From NCBI RefSeq assembly GCF_008042275.1, contig NZ_RDBK01000043.1, positions 1,199,394-1,231,642 of the forward strand: DNA of 32,249 bases, in the 5' to 3' direction. The translations under genes were made by a program, and so were the position numbers. The notes under the pieces are model-generated. The model ran no database searches, was not told the DNA's origin, and was given only the letters and a program-made list of their open reading frames with translations. Numbering within the stretch: position 1 is the stretch's first letter; each line of letters begins with the position of its first letter. Source of the stretch: Streptomyces sp. OR43. Its GTDB lineage: Bacteria > Actinomycetota > Actinomycetes > Streptomycetales > Streptomycetaceae. Shown one piece after another: positions 7,444 to 13,996 of the stretch.

Positions 7444-8349
7444 CTACGGGGCCACCGGTTCCCGGTCGTCCCGGGTGTCCTCGGCGAGCTGCTCCAGGAA
7501 GGGTTCGACCGCGGCGCGCCAGCCCTCGGGCCGGTCGTAGTGGACGAGGTGTCCGGCGTCGGCCACCTCGGCGTACTGCCCGCGGGGCAGCACCCGGACC
7601 ATCTCCTGGGCCTCCGCCCTCCCCAGCTCGCCGTCCAGGCCGCGCAGGACCAGGGTCGGGCAGCGGACCTGGGCGAGCTCCTCCCAGTGCGCGTCGTGGA
7701 CCCAGGTGGCGCGGGAGCGGAGCATCTGCCTGCGGGAGAAGACGGGCCGCCATCCGTCGGCCCGCTCGGCCATCACCTCGGCGAAGAACTCACCGCGGGC
7801 CGGATTGGGCCGTTCCACCCAGGGGTCGTCCTCGCCGAACCACTTCCGTACGTCGGACAGGGTGGCGAACGGAAGCGGCCAGGACGTGAACCAGTCCTCC
7901 CACTCCCGCTGGGAGGCCGCACCCAGCGCGGAGGCCCGCATATCGCAGATGACCAGGCCCCGGACGAGGTCGGGGCGCTTGGCGGCGAGCTGCCAGGCGG
8001 TGAGCGCTCCCATGGAATGCCCGATGAGGGTGACGGGGGCGAGGCCGAGCTGTTCGATCGCGGCTTCCGCGTCGGCCACGTACGCCTCGCGGGTGTACGG
8101 GCCCTCGGCCGGCTTCTCGCTGCGGCCGTGTCCGCGCTGGTCCAGGCCGACCGCCCGGTGGCGCTCGGCGAGCCAGCGGGTGGTGGAGGCCCAGTGCGAG
8201 GCACGGCCCATCAGCCCGTGGAGCAGTAAGACACCTCCGGGGCGCTCCGCTTCCCCGCGCCCCTTGGGCGGATCTGCGAACTCCCAGGCCGCGAGGCGTA
8301 CGCCGTCGGTTCCGGTCACATCGATGCGCCGCACCATCTGTTCTGGCAC
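7444..8349 (-). CDS. Alpha/beta-fold hydrolase with TTA codon
   Basis: 301 residues, GTG at 8349 with an AAGGGG ribosome site. It has the full set of alpha/beta hydrolase landmarks: oxyanion HGLMG at 44-48, DQRGHGRS at 70-77, the nucleophile elbow GHSMG at 110-114 (Ser112), an Asp in RGLDGEL, and the catalytic His267 in DAGHLVHYDRPEGW. These enzymes cleave esters, epoxides or C-C bonds; the substrate cannot be inferred. Residue Leu41 is encoded by TTA (plus-strand bases 8227-8229), the only TTA I noticed in the window, so full translation should need the bldA tRNA. The first 48 codons plus leader are duplicated in inverse at 7204-7390. Convergent with the ABC permease. Confidence 0.92.
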   Translation of the reverse strand: MPEQMVRRIDVTGTDGVRLAAWEFADPPKGRGEAERPGGVLLLHGLMGRASHWASTTRWLAERHRAVGLDQRGHGRSEKPAEGPYTREAYVADAEAAIEQLGLAPVTLIGHSMGALTAWQLAAKRPDLVRGLVICDMRASALGAASQREWEDWFTSWPLPFATLSDVRKWFGEDDPWVERPNPARGEFFAEVMAERADGWRPVFSRRQMLRSRATWVHDAHWEELAQVRCPTLVLRGLDGELGRAEAQEMVRVLPRGQYAEVADAGHLVHYDRPEGWRAAVEPFLEQLAEDTRDDREPVAP

Positions 8350-8392
8350 CCCCTTCTGGTCCCTCGATCACCATGTGGTCGCGTCGGCCAGA
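8206..8392. repeat. Right arm of 187-base perfect inverted repeat
   Basis: This is the native copy: it carries the hydrolase leader and start in their working context. Sequence beyond 8392 (minus-strand TAGTCT near 8390-8395 as possible -10) is unique, so the duplicated block starts just inside the probable promoter. Confidence 0.95.
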
Positions 8393-8450
8393 CTATCGAA
8401 CCTTTATTCGAAAACCGGGTTCCGGCACACAACACCGCTCGTTCGAGTGA

Positions 8451-8504
8451 CCGCCTCCCAGGATTGACGTCGGCCACGGAGGGGAGATCTTCTCCGGGAG
8501 GCGG
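8451..8504 (+). ncRNA. Possible structured RNA element
   Basis: CCGCCTCCC (8451-8459) pairs perfectly with GGGAGGCGG (8496-8504), and the enclosed stretch has an inner GGAG/CTCC hairpin. TTGACG at 8464-8469 lies within it. The terminator-like hairpin at 8578-8605 follows about 75 bases later. Whether it is transcribed is unknown and the strand is a guess. Confidence 0.25.
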
Positions 8505-8577
8505 GCCACTCGGGGATGAGGGCTCGCGGGAACCGACCTCGAGCGCTCGGGGCTCCAGGTCGGGACAGGGGAGGACA

Positions 8578-8605
8578 GGCCCCGGCGCCTTGCGGCGCCG
8601 GGGCC
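8578..8605. terminator. Strong 12-base-pair hairpin
   Basis: GGCCCCGGCGCC - TTGC - GGCGCCGGGGCC is a perfect stem with a four-base loop. No gene stop is close: the nearest on the minus strand is dmdR1 at 9063, about 460 bases upstream in that direction. It may end dmdR1 read-through or an unannotated RNA. Confidence 0.5.
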
Positions 8606-8986
8606 ATCCGCTGTTTCAGGACCGCTTGTCACGGCCGCGGACTGGTCCCGCGGGACCGCGAGAGGCCGCTCCCGGGGCGTGGACCGGGTCTGCGGAACTG
8701 CGAGAGTCCTCCCCCGGTGCGCAGGCCGGACATGCCAGTACGACGGGCACATTCCCTGCTCCCCTCCCCGACCGCGCGGCCAGACGGCCGACACTCTCAG
8801 GTATCCCTCAGCCACAGACTGGCACGCGATCCGTCCGGGCGCTGCAATTCCGGACGGAAAAACGGAAAACGGACGTCAGCAACCGCTGATCGTCCGCCAC
8901 CCGCACTTCGGCGCCTGCTCATCTTCCGAGCATCGCCACGTTCGACACCGCACCGGATGCGGCGCCGCACGTCCCTTTCAGAACCG

Positions 8987-9054
8987 CGCCTCGTTCAACA
9001 CCGCACCACGGTCAACACCGCGCCTCGTTCAACACCGCACCACGGTCAACACCG
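8987..9054. repeat. 34-base tandem repeat, two copies
   Basis: Copies at 8987-9020 and 9021-9054 are identical, and each is made of two 17-base halves (CGCCTCGTTCAACACCG and CACCACGGTCAACACCG). Degenerate halves flank it at about 8934-8950 and 9055-9068. The array touches the last codon and stop of dmdR1. Confidence 0.9.
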
Positions 9055-9062
9055 CGCCACGT

Positions 9063-9755
9063 TCAGCGCTTCGCCACGAACACGTGCGACGCGACCTCCG
9101 CGTCCAGCTCCGCCGCCTCGCCGCTGCTGCCGACCAGCACTCCGCCGGGCGACTGCGTCACGCTGACCACCGAACCGGGCTGCACGCCCGCCCGCCGCAG
9201 CGTGTACATCAGCTGGGCATCCGTCTGGATCGGCTCACCGATCCGGCGGACCACCACCGTCTTTCCGTCGGCGCCCGGGTCGAGCTCCGCCAGGCTGACC
9301 ATGCTCGCGTCGAGGAACGGGTCGGCCTCTGCCTTCTCGCCCAGCTCCTCCAGGCCCGGGATGGGATTCCCGTACGGGGACTCGGTCGGGTGGCGCAGCA
9401 GCTCCAGCACCCGCCGCTCCACGGCCTCGCTCATCACGTGCTCCCACCGGCATGCCTCGGCGTGGACCTGCTCCCACTCCAGGCCGATCACGTCGACGAG
9501 CAGACACTCGGCGAGCCGGTGCTTGCGCATCACGCGGGTCGCCAGCCGGCGCCCTTCCTCCGTCAGCTCCAGGTGCCGGTCCCCCGCGACCTGCACCAGG
9601 CCGTCGCGCTCCATCCGCGCCACCGTCTGGCTGACGGTGGGACCGCTCTGGTCCAGCCGTTCAGCGATCCGGGCGCGCATGGGGACCACGCCTTCCTCTT
9701 CGAGTTCGAGGATGGTGCGGAGATACATCTCCGTTGTGTCGATCAATCCGGACAT
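9063..9755 (-). CDS. dmdR1: Iron-dependent repressor DmdR1 (DtxR/IdeR family)
   Basis: 230 residues, the length of IdeR, starting MSGLIDTTEMYLRTI at ATG 9755 with GAGGGG upstream. It is the Fe(II)-activated repressor of siderophore and iron-uptake genes. The winged HTH (RARIAERLDQSGPTVSQTV, 27-45) is close to IdeR. All DtxR metal ligands line up at their usual numbers: Met10, Cys102, Glu105, His106 for the primary site and His79, Glu83, His98 for the ancillary site. An SH3-like C-terminal domain follows. Synteny with pdxH and the citrate synthase-like gene favours DmdR1 over its paralogue DmdR2. The divergent gap holds a DasR-like site, and an antisense frame covers most of the gene. Confidence 0.93.
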   Translation of the reverse strand: MSGLIDTTEMYLRTILELEEEGVVPMRARIAERLDQSGPTVSQTVARMERDGLVQVAGDRHLELTEEGRRLATRVMRKHRLAECLLVDVIGLEWEQVHAEACRWEHVMSEAVERRVLELLRHPTESPYGNPIPGLEELGEKAEADPFLDASMVSLAELDPGADGKTVVVRRIGEPIQTDAQLMYTLRRAGVQPGSVVSVTQSPGGVLVGSSGEAAELDAEVASHVFVAKR

Positions 9756-9801
9756 TCGTGCCCCTCGATGCAGTCGTGCGCTGGCCCTCGTCCAATTCTG
9801 A
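9202..9801 (+). CDS. adm: Antiparallel frame matching the position of Adm
   Basis: An open frame of 199 codons runs exactly antisense to dmdR1. In S. coelicolor an antiparallel gene called adm, overlapping dmdR1, has been reported to make a protein and to affect siderophore and antibiotic output. The frame here is rich in Ser and Arg, as any shadow of a high-G+C gene would be, and I see no ribosome site that decides a start. I list it only because of that precedent and the conserved location. Confidence 0.3.
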   Translation: MYISWASVWIGSPIRRTTTVFPSAPGSSSARLTMLASRNGSASAFSPSSSRPGMGFPYGDSVGWRSSSSTRRSTASLITCSHRHASAWTCSHSRPITSTSRHSASRCLRITRVASRRPSSVSSRCRSPATCTRPSRSIRATVWLTVGPLWSSRSAIRARMGTTPSSSSSRMVRRYISVVSINPDIRAPRCSRALALVQF

Positions 9802-9875
9802 CGCATAGCGCCGACAACCGTGCCTCACCGTCCGAAGGAGCTGTCCCCGCGGGGCCCGGAACGGCCTGTGCGGTA

Positions 9876-9901
9876 TTGACATGTCACTGGTCCAGACCGC
9901 A
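9876..9901 (+). promoter_or_regulatory. TTGACA box and DasR-like (dre) site
   Basis: TTGACA at 9876-9881 suits a -35 box for the SIS gene. At 9886-9901 ACTGGTCCAGACCGCA matches 13 of 16 positions of the dre consensus ACTGGTCTAGACCACT bound by the GntR-type regulator DasR, which responds to glucosamine-6-phosphate. It lies in the gap between dmdR1 and the SIS gene, so it could act on both. Confidence 0.65.
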
Positions 9902-9961
9902 ACGTGATCGGCGGCAAGGACGTCCCGCGATCACCCCACTCCGCCGGAAAGGCCCTCCTCG

Positions 9962-10717
9962 ATGAGCGAAAGCAAGCTGGCCGGTCAGTTCTTCGACGCG
10001 GCGATCGGCCTTCTCGAGCGGGTCCGCGACGAGGAGTCCGGCTCCATCGCGGCGGCCGGTGCCGCGATCGCCGACACCGTCGTGGCCGGCGGCAGGCTCT
10101 TCGCCTTCGGCGCCGGGCACTCCTCGCTGGCCGCCCAGGACGTCGTCTACCGTGCGGGCGGCCTCGCCCTCATGAACGTGCTGGCCGTCCCCGGCACCCT
10201 CGGCGTCGACGTCATGCCGGCGACCCTCGGCTCCGCCCTGGAGCGCGTCGACGGCCTCGCGGGCGCGGTCCTCGACTCCAGCCCGGCGAAGGCGGGCGAC
10301 GTCCTCGTGATCATCTCGCTCTCCGGCCGCAACGCCCTGCCGGTCGAGATGGCGCTGAACGCACGGGCACTGGGCCTGAAGGTCATCGGTGTCACCTCGG
10401 TCGCGTACGCGGAAGGCACCCGGTCCCGGCACGGCTCGGGCGGGTTCCTCCGGGACCACTGCGACATCGTCCTCGACAGCAAGATCTCCATCGGCGACGC
10501 CGAACTGGACGTCGACGGCATCGAGGCCCCGTTCGCCCCCGCGTCGACGGTCGTCACCAGCGCGATCATGCAGTCGATGATGGCCGCCGCGGCGGAGAGC
10601 CTGCTGGAGCGGGGCGTCGAGCCGCCACTGCTGCGGTCGGGCAACGTCGACGGGGGCCACGAGTGGAACGGGCGCGTGATGACGGAGTACGCGGACCGGA
10701 TCTTCTACCGCCACTGA
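9962..10717 (+). CDS. SIS-domain sugar isomerase-type protein (UPF0309)
   Basis: 251 residues, ATG 9962, GGAAAGG about ten bases upstream. One SIS fold spans residues 30-215: FGAGHSSLAAQDVVYRAGG is the first phosphosugar-binding loop and IISLSGRNALPVEMA the second. The C-terminal SGNVDGGHEWN stretch is typical of the UPF0309 family. SIS domains bind or isomerise phosphorylated sugars, often amino sugars. The DasR-like site in front fits a role in N-acetylglucosamine metabolism or signalling. The exact substrate is not known. Confidence 0.92.
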   Translation: MSESKLAGQFFDAAIGLLERVRDEESGSIAAAGAAIADTVVAGGRLFAFGAGHSSLAAQDVVYRAGGLALMNVLAVPGTLGVDVMPATLGSALERVDGLAGAVLDSSPAKAGDVLVIISLSGRNALPVEMALNARALGLKVIGVTSVAYAEGTRSRHGSGGFLRDHCDIVLDSKISIGDAELDVDGIEAPFAPASTVVTSAIMQSMMAAAAESLLERGVEPPLLRSGNVDGGHEWNGRVMTEYADRIFYRH

Positions 10718-10785
10718 ATCTTCCACCGCCCCTGACGGCCCGCCCGGCCGGGTGGCCCGACGGGCCACCGTGCGAGCATGCCGCC

Positions 10786-11349
10786 ATGACATCCGGCCGG
10801 ATCATCTTCCTCAACGGGACGTCCAGTTCGGGGAAGTCCAGCATCGCCCGTGAGCTGCTGGACATCCTCGACGACGGCGTCTTCTTCCACCTGGCGGTCG
10901 ACAGCTTCAACGCGATGCGCACCAAGCGGGCGCTCGGGGAGCGGGAGCTCGACGACGCGCTGCGGCGGACCAGGAGGGGCTTCCACCGCTCGATCGCGGC
11001 CATGGCCGAGGTGGGCAACGACATCGTGGTCGACCATGTGCTGAGCGAGCCGTGGCGGCTGCTCGACTGCCTGACGGTGCTGCCGCCCGAGAACGTCCTC
11101 TTCGTCGGCGTCCGCTGCCCGCTGGACGAGCTGGCCCGCCGCGAGCAGGCCCGGGGTGACCGCCCGCCGGGGCTCGCGGCCCTCCAGTACGACGCGGTCC
11201 ACGCCCACGGCGACTACGACCTGGAGTGCGACACAAGTACGGCGAGCCCGCGCGCCTGCGCCCAGCACATCCGCGACTTCCTCCCGCACCGCCCGCGCCC
11301 GACCGCCTTCACCCGCCTCCGCCGGCAGCTCCTGCCGGCCGGCGTCTGA
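10786..11349 (+). CDS. Chloramphenicol phosphotransferase-like kinase
   Basis: 187 residues, ATG 10786. P-loop GTSSSGKSS at 11-19, with the following helix IARELLDIL and an Asp-containing strand FHLAVDSFNAM, as in chloramphenicol 3'-O-phosphotransferase of S. venezuelae. The later VDHVL and VGVRCPLDELARREQARGDR segments (lid arginines) also fit that family. The family includes many enzymes of unknown substrate, so resistance should not be assumed. It starts 68 bases after the SIS gene without a clear terminator between, so the two may be co-transcribed. Confidence 0.85.
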   Translation: MTSGRIIFLNGTSSSGKSSIARELLDILDDGVFFHLAVDSFNAMRTKRALGERELDDALRRTRRGFHRSIAAMAEVGNDIVVDHVLSEPWRLLDCLTVLPPENVLFVGVRCPLDELARREQARGDRPPGLAALQYDAVHAHGDYDLECDTSTASPRACAQHIRDFLPHRPRPTAFTRLRRQLLPAGV

Positions 11350-11367
11350 GGGCGCCCGGCCCAAACC

Positions 11368-12756
11368 TCAGACCCCCGACGGCCCGCCCCCCACCACCTG
11401 CCCCAGGTCCACCGACGCCGCCACCCGGTCCGCCACGCTCTCCGCGTACACCGCGTCCGGGCGCTCGAACGCGGCGCGGTGGGAGGAGCGCAGGAACGTC
11501 ACCACGCCCAGGGTCCGGCCCCGGCTCCGCAGCACCACGCACAGCGCGTGCACCGCGTCCGCCGGCCAGCGGCGCTCCGCCGCCCACTCCCCGGCCGCCT
11601 GCACCGACCCGGCACCCGCCGACGCCCGCACCGAGCCCGTACGGTCCACCGCCTGGAGGGCCGGGTGGCCCGGGGCGTACCGGAGCGGGATGCCGCCGTC
11701 CGCCACCGGCAGGCACGGGCCCGGGGCGTCGGACGGGGTTCCGGCGGCACGGACGAGGCGGTCGCCCGCCACCAGGTCGATCAGCGCATGGTCGGCGAAG
11801 CCCGCGAGGGCGTAGTCCAGCGAGGAGGTGGCCGCCTCCATCGGGTCCTCACACTCGGCGGCCGAGCGGGAGGCCCGGTGCAGCTGGCTGGAGCGGAACC
11901 GGGCCCGGTCCGCCTCCTGGGCCGCCAGCTTCGCCGCCGTCACGTCCTGGAACAGCCAGCCGACGCCCAGCGGCACCGGCTCCTCCGCGAGCGGCGAGGC
12001 CAGCCGCAGGAAGCCGCTGCGCCAGCAGCGGCGCCGGTCGCCGTCGCCCGTCCGCAGCGTCACCCACAGCTCGGCGGGGGCGGGCGGCGCGCCCTCGGCC
12101 AGTACGTGCTGGAGGGCGCCCTCCAGATCCTCGACGCCCTGCACGATCAGCTCGCCGAGCGGCCGGCCCAGCAGCGTCGTCCGGCCACCGCCCAGGGCGC
12201 GGGCCGCGTGTGTGTTGACGACGGTCGGCCGCAGGTCGACGTCCACGAGGACGACACCCCACGACGCGTCCTCGAACAGGGCCTCGCTCAGCGCGATCGA
12301 CCGCTCCAGGTCGATCTGCGCATGGACCTCGCTGAACGCGCAGTACACCCCGGCGGGCTTCCCGTCCGCGCTCCGCACCCCGGCCGACTGGGTCCGCACG
12401 AGCACCCGACCGCCGTCCTTGCGCAGCAGCGCGAACTCGTGGACCTGCCGACCGGGCCCGTCCATGACGGCCATCAGCCGTCCCTGCACCTCGCCCGCGT
12501 CCGCCCGCCGCACGGCCCAGCCGGCGAACCCGGGCCGCCCGACGGCTTCCTCGGCGGACCAGCCGAGGATGCGCTCGGCCTCACGGTTCCAGTGGGTGAC
12601 CGTCCCGTCCGCGTCGAAGGCGCAGAGGGCCGCGTCCATCCCGTCGAGGAGAGCCGCCAGCAGCTCCGCCCCGGGAGCCGGATCGGGACCCTCGGGGCCG
12701 TCGGGGCCGTCCGGACCGAGGGCGTCGGTCGTTCCGCTCGTCGTGGAAGCGCTCAT
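11368..12756 (-). CDS. PAS-PAS-GAF sensory protein without output domain
   Basis: 462 residues from ATG 12756 (MSASTTSG); ATG 12786 would add ten residues but has no ribosome site. After a Gly/Pro/Asp-rich start come a PAS domain (about 40-150; FDADGTVTHWNREAERILGWSAEEAVGRP), a second PAS-like domain (about 160-290; ASWGVVLVDVDLRPTVVN) and a GAF-like C-terminal region ending in a helix (FERPDAVYAESVADRVAASVDL). In Streptomyces such tandems normally precede a PP2C/SpoIIE phosphatase or a kinase; here the protein stops after the GAF part. It may act as a partner of a separate effector. Soluble, cytoplasmic. Convergent with the phosphotransferase-like gene. Confidence 0.85.
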   Translation of the reverse strand: MSASTTSGTTDALGPDGPDGPEGPDPAPGAELLAALLDGMDAALCAFDADGTVTHWNREAERILGWSAEEAVGRPGFAGWAVRRADAGEVQGRLMAVMDGPGRQVHEFALLRKDGGRVLVRTQSAGVRSADGKPAGVYCAFSEVHAQIDLERSIALSEALFEDASWGVVLVDVDLRPTVVNTHAARALGGGRTTLLGRPLGELIVQGVEDLEGALQHVLAEGAPPAPAELWVTLRTGDGDRRRCWRSGFLRLASPLAEEPVPLGVGWLFQDVTAAKLAAQEADRARFRSSQLHRASRSAAECEDPMEAATSSLDYALAGFADHALIDLVAGDRLVRAAGTPSDAPGPCLPVADGGIPLRYAPGHPALQAVDRTGSVRASAGAGSVQAAGEWAAERRWPADAVHALCVVLRSRGRTLGVVTFLRSSHRAAFERPDAVYAESVADRVAASVDLGQVVGGGPSGV

Positions 12757-12866
12757 CCCGGACCCCCGACAGGTCGTGTCCGCCATTGCCGCACGTCAGA
12801 CCATTGAACTCGAACGTGACCCAGCACACAGCGACTTCCCCGAAATCAATCGCTTCGATAATTCGG

Positions 12867-12896
12867 TTGTGCGGGCCCGGGGGACGTTCCTAAGGT
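12867..12896 (+). promoter_or_regulatory. Candidate promoter of the small RNA unit
   Basis: TTGTGC (12867-12872), 18 bases, TAAGGT (12891-12896). The predicted start near 12903 gives a leader of under 30 bases before the extended Shine-Dalgarno sequence. Confidence 0.45.
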
Positions 12897-12902
12897 GGTC
12901 TT

Positions 12903-13100
12903 ACACGTCGAAAGGAGGTGATCCGAAAAGTGCAGTCTTATCGGATTCGTGAGGTGGCTGCGGGCTGACAGCCCGTCGTCGCACACCGTGCACCTCGGCA
13001 GGCTCGTCTGCCGAAACCCAAGCAGTCACCGACCCGCAGGCTCGCCGGTAAGTCCGGCCGGCTCCTCCGCAAGGAGGGACCAGAGCCTGCGGGTTTCTGC
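12903..13100 (+). ncRNA. Structured short transcript with extended anti-16S sequence
   Basis: The predicted RNA starts with GAAAGGAGGTGATCC (12910-12924), complementary over 15 bases to the 3' end of 16S rRNA. Folds follow in series: ATCCGA/TCGGAT (12921-12926 with 12941-12946) holding the GTG of a 12-codon frame in its loop; CGGGCT-GAC-AGCCCG (12961-12975) over its stop; TCGGCAG/CTGCCGA (12995-13014); and a 12-base-pair stem ACCCGCAGGCTC/GAGCCTGCGGGT (13032-13043 with 13083-13094) enclosing CTCCT/AGGAG, followed by a T-rich end. It ends before the convergent pdxH stop, so it leads no downstream gene. I match it to no known riboswitch. Confidence 0.5.
12930..12968 (+). CDS. 12-residue small open reading frame
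   Basis: GTG at 12930 begins MQSYRIREVAAG and ends with TGA at 12966-12968. The GGAGG core ends 11 bases upstream, inside the 15-base anti-16S sequence. The start sits in a hairpin loop and the stop in another hairpin, as in leader peptides, but there is no co-directional gene nearby to attenuate. Translation is inference. Confidence 0.4.
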   Translation: MQSYRIREVAAG

Positions 13101-13104
13101 GTTT
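13083..13104 (+). terminator. Terminator of the small RNA unit
   Basis: The descending arm GAGCCTGCGGGT of the 12-base-pair stem (upstream arm 13032-13043) is followed by TTCTGCGTTT. It also faces the end of pdxH, so it could stop read-through from the left into that gene. Confidence 0.5.
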
Positions 13105-13132
13105 CCGCACGCCGGGGGCAGCGTCCCGCGGC

Positions 13133-13807
13133 CTACGGGCAGAGCCGCTCCACGCGCCACGCATCGCCTTCCCGCACGTACCGCAGCCGGTCGTGGAGCC
13201 GGTTCTCGTGGCCCTGCCAGAACTCGATCGTGTCGGGGACGACGCGGAAGCCGCCCCAGTGCGGCGGCGCGGGGACCTTCTCGCCTTCCGGGTAGCGGGT
13301 CTCCAGGTCCTCGTAGCGGCTGATCAGCTCCTCCCGGGAGCCGATCACCGTCGACTGCTCGCTCGCCCACGCGCCGAGCTGGGAGCCGTGGGGGCGGGTA
13401 CGGAAGTAGGCGACCGTCTCCTCGCGCGGGACGCGGTCGGCGGTGCCGGTGACGATGACCTGGCGGGCCAGGGGGTGCCAGGGGAAGAGCAGCGACACGT
13501 GAGGGTTGGCGGCCAGCTCCCGGCCCTTGCGGGAGTCGTAGTTGGTGAAGAACACGAAGCCGCGCGCGTCGTACATCTTCAGCAGGACCGTGCGGGAGGA
13601 CGGGCGGCCGTCGGGGGTCGCCGTGGACACCACCATGGCGTTCGGTTCGTGGAGCATGCCGCCGGCGGCGACCTGCCGGAACCAGTGGGCGAACTGCCGC
13701 ATCGGATCATCGGCGAGTTCGTCCTCGGTGAAGGCCTCGGACCGGTACTGCTCGCGCATCGCGGCCGGATCAGTGGTGGAATCGAAGGAGGAGTCTGCGG
13801 TGGGCAC
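13133..13807 (-). CDS. pdxH: Pyridoxamine 5'-phosphate oxidase
   Basis: 224 residues, GTG 13807 with an AGGA site upstream. The FMN enzyme makes pyridoxal 5'-phosphate from the pyridoxine or pyridoxamine phosphates. Diagnostic stretches are all present: MREQY near the start, [20 protein letters not shown] and [18 protein letters not shown] for the FMN-binding barrel, [14 protein letters not shown] in the middle and the C-terminal RLHDRLRY ... RVERLCP that covers the active site. Normal length. It stands alone, divergent from the citrate synthase-like gene and convergent with the small RNA unit. Confidence 0.96.
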   Translation of the reverse strand: MPTADSSFDSTTDPAAMREQYRSEAFTEDELADDPMRQFAHWFRQVAAGGMLHEPNAMVVSTATPDGRPSSRTVLLKMYDARGFVFFTNYDSRKGRELAANPHVSLLFPWHPLARQVIVTGTADRVPREETVAYFRTRPHGSQLGAWASEQSTVIGSREELISRYEDLETRYPEGEKVPAPPHWGGFRVVPDTIEFWQGHENRLHDRLRYVREGDAWRVERLCP

Positions 13808-13996
13808 GGTGTCATCCTGCCGCAGCGGCCGGACAGGGGTCGTAAGGAGGTCCGCCCGCCGCCGTTACGCGGTGGAACGGAAAGCGGAACGGGAAGCTGT
13901 GCCGGATGTCACGCTTCCCGGTCACGTCGGAACCCGCCAGTATCTTGGGTGGGCCCTGGGGCCCGCCCGCAGCCGCCGATCCGAGGGAGCCGCCTG

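Larger units (their letters stand above)
8393..9062. other. 670-base non-coding region with RNA folds and repeats
   Basis: No frame here has a credible start, ribosome site or recognisable protein. It holds the hydrolase promoter at its left end, a paired element at 8451-8504, a strong hairpin at 8578-8605 and a 34-base tandem repeat at 8987-9054. It is long for a gap between two minus-strand genes. Confidence 0.6.

Noticed and set aside
7247..7540. Plus-strand hydrolase-like gene
   Set aside because: Only the first 48 codons are hydrolase, copied by the inverted repeat; the rest is antisense sequence.
8430..8460. TTCGAGT sequence resembling a tRNA T-loop
   Set aside because: No matching acceptor, anticodon or T stems flank it. 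No tRNA, rRNA or CRISPR array was found in the window.
8393..8889. Frames of about 140 codons on both strands in the 8.4-9.0 kb gap
   Set aside because: Low-complexity composition, no ribosome site and no recognisable domain; read as non-coding.
12949..13323. 124-codon plus-strand frame starting inside the small RNA unit
   Set aside because: It runs past the terminator hairpin and antisense into pdxH, and its GTG has no ribosome site of its own. The 12-codon frame fits the extended site better.
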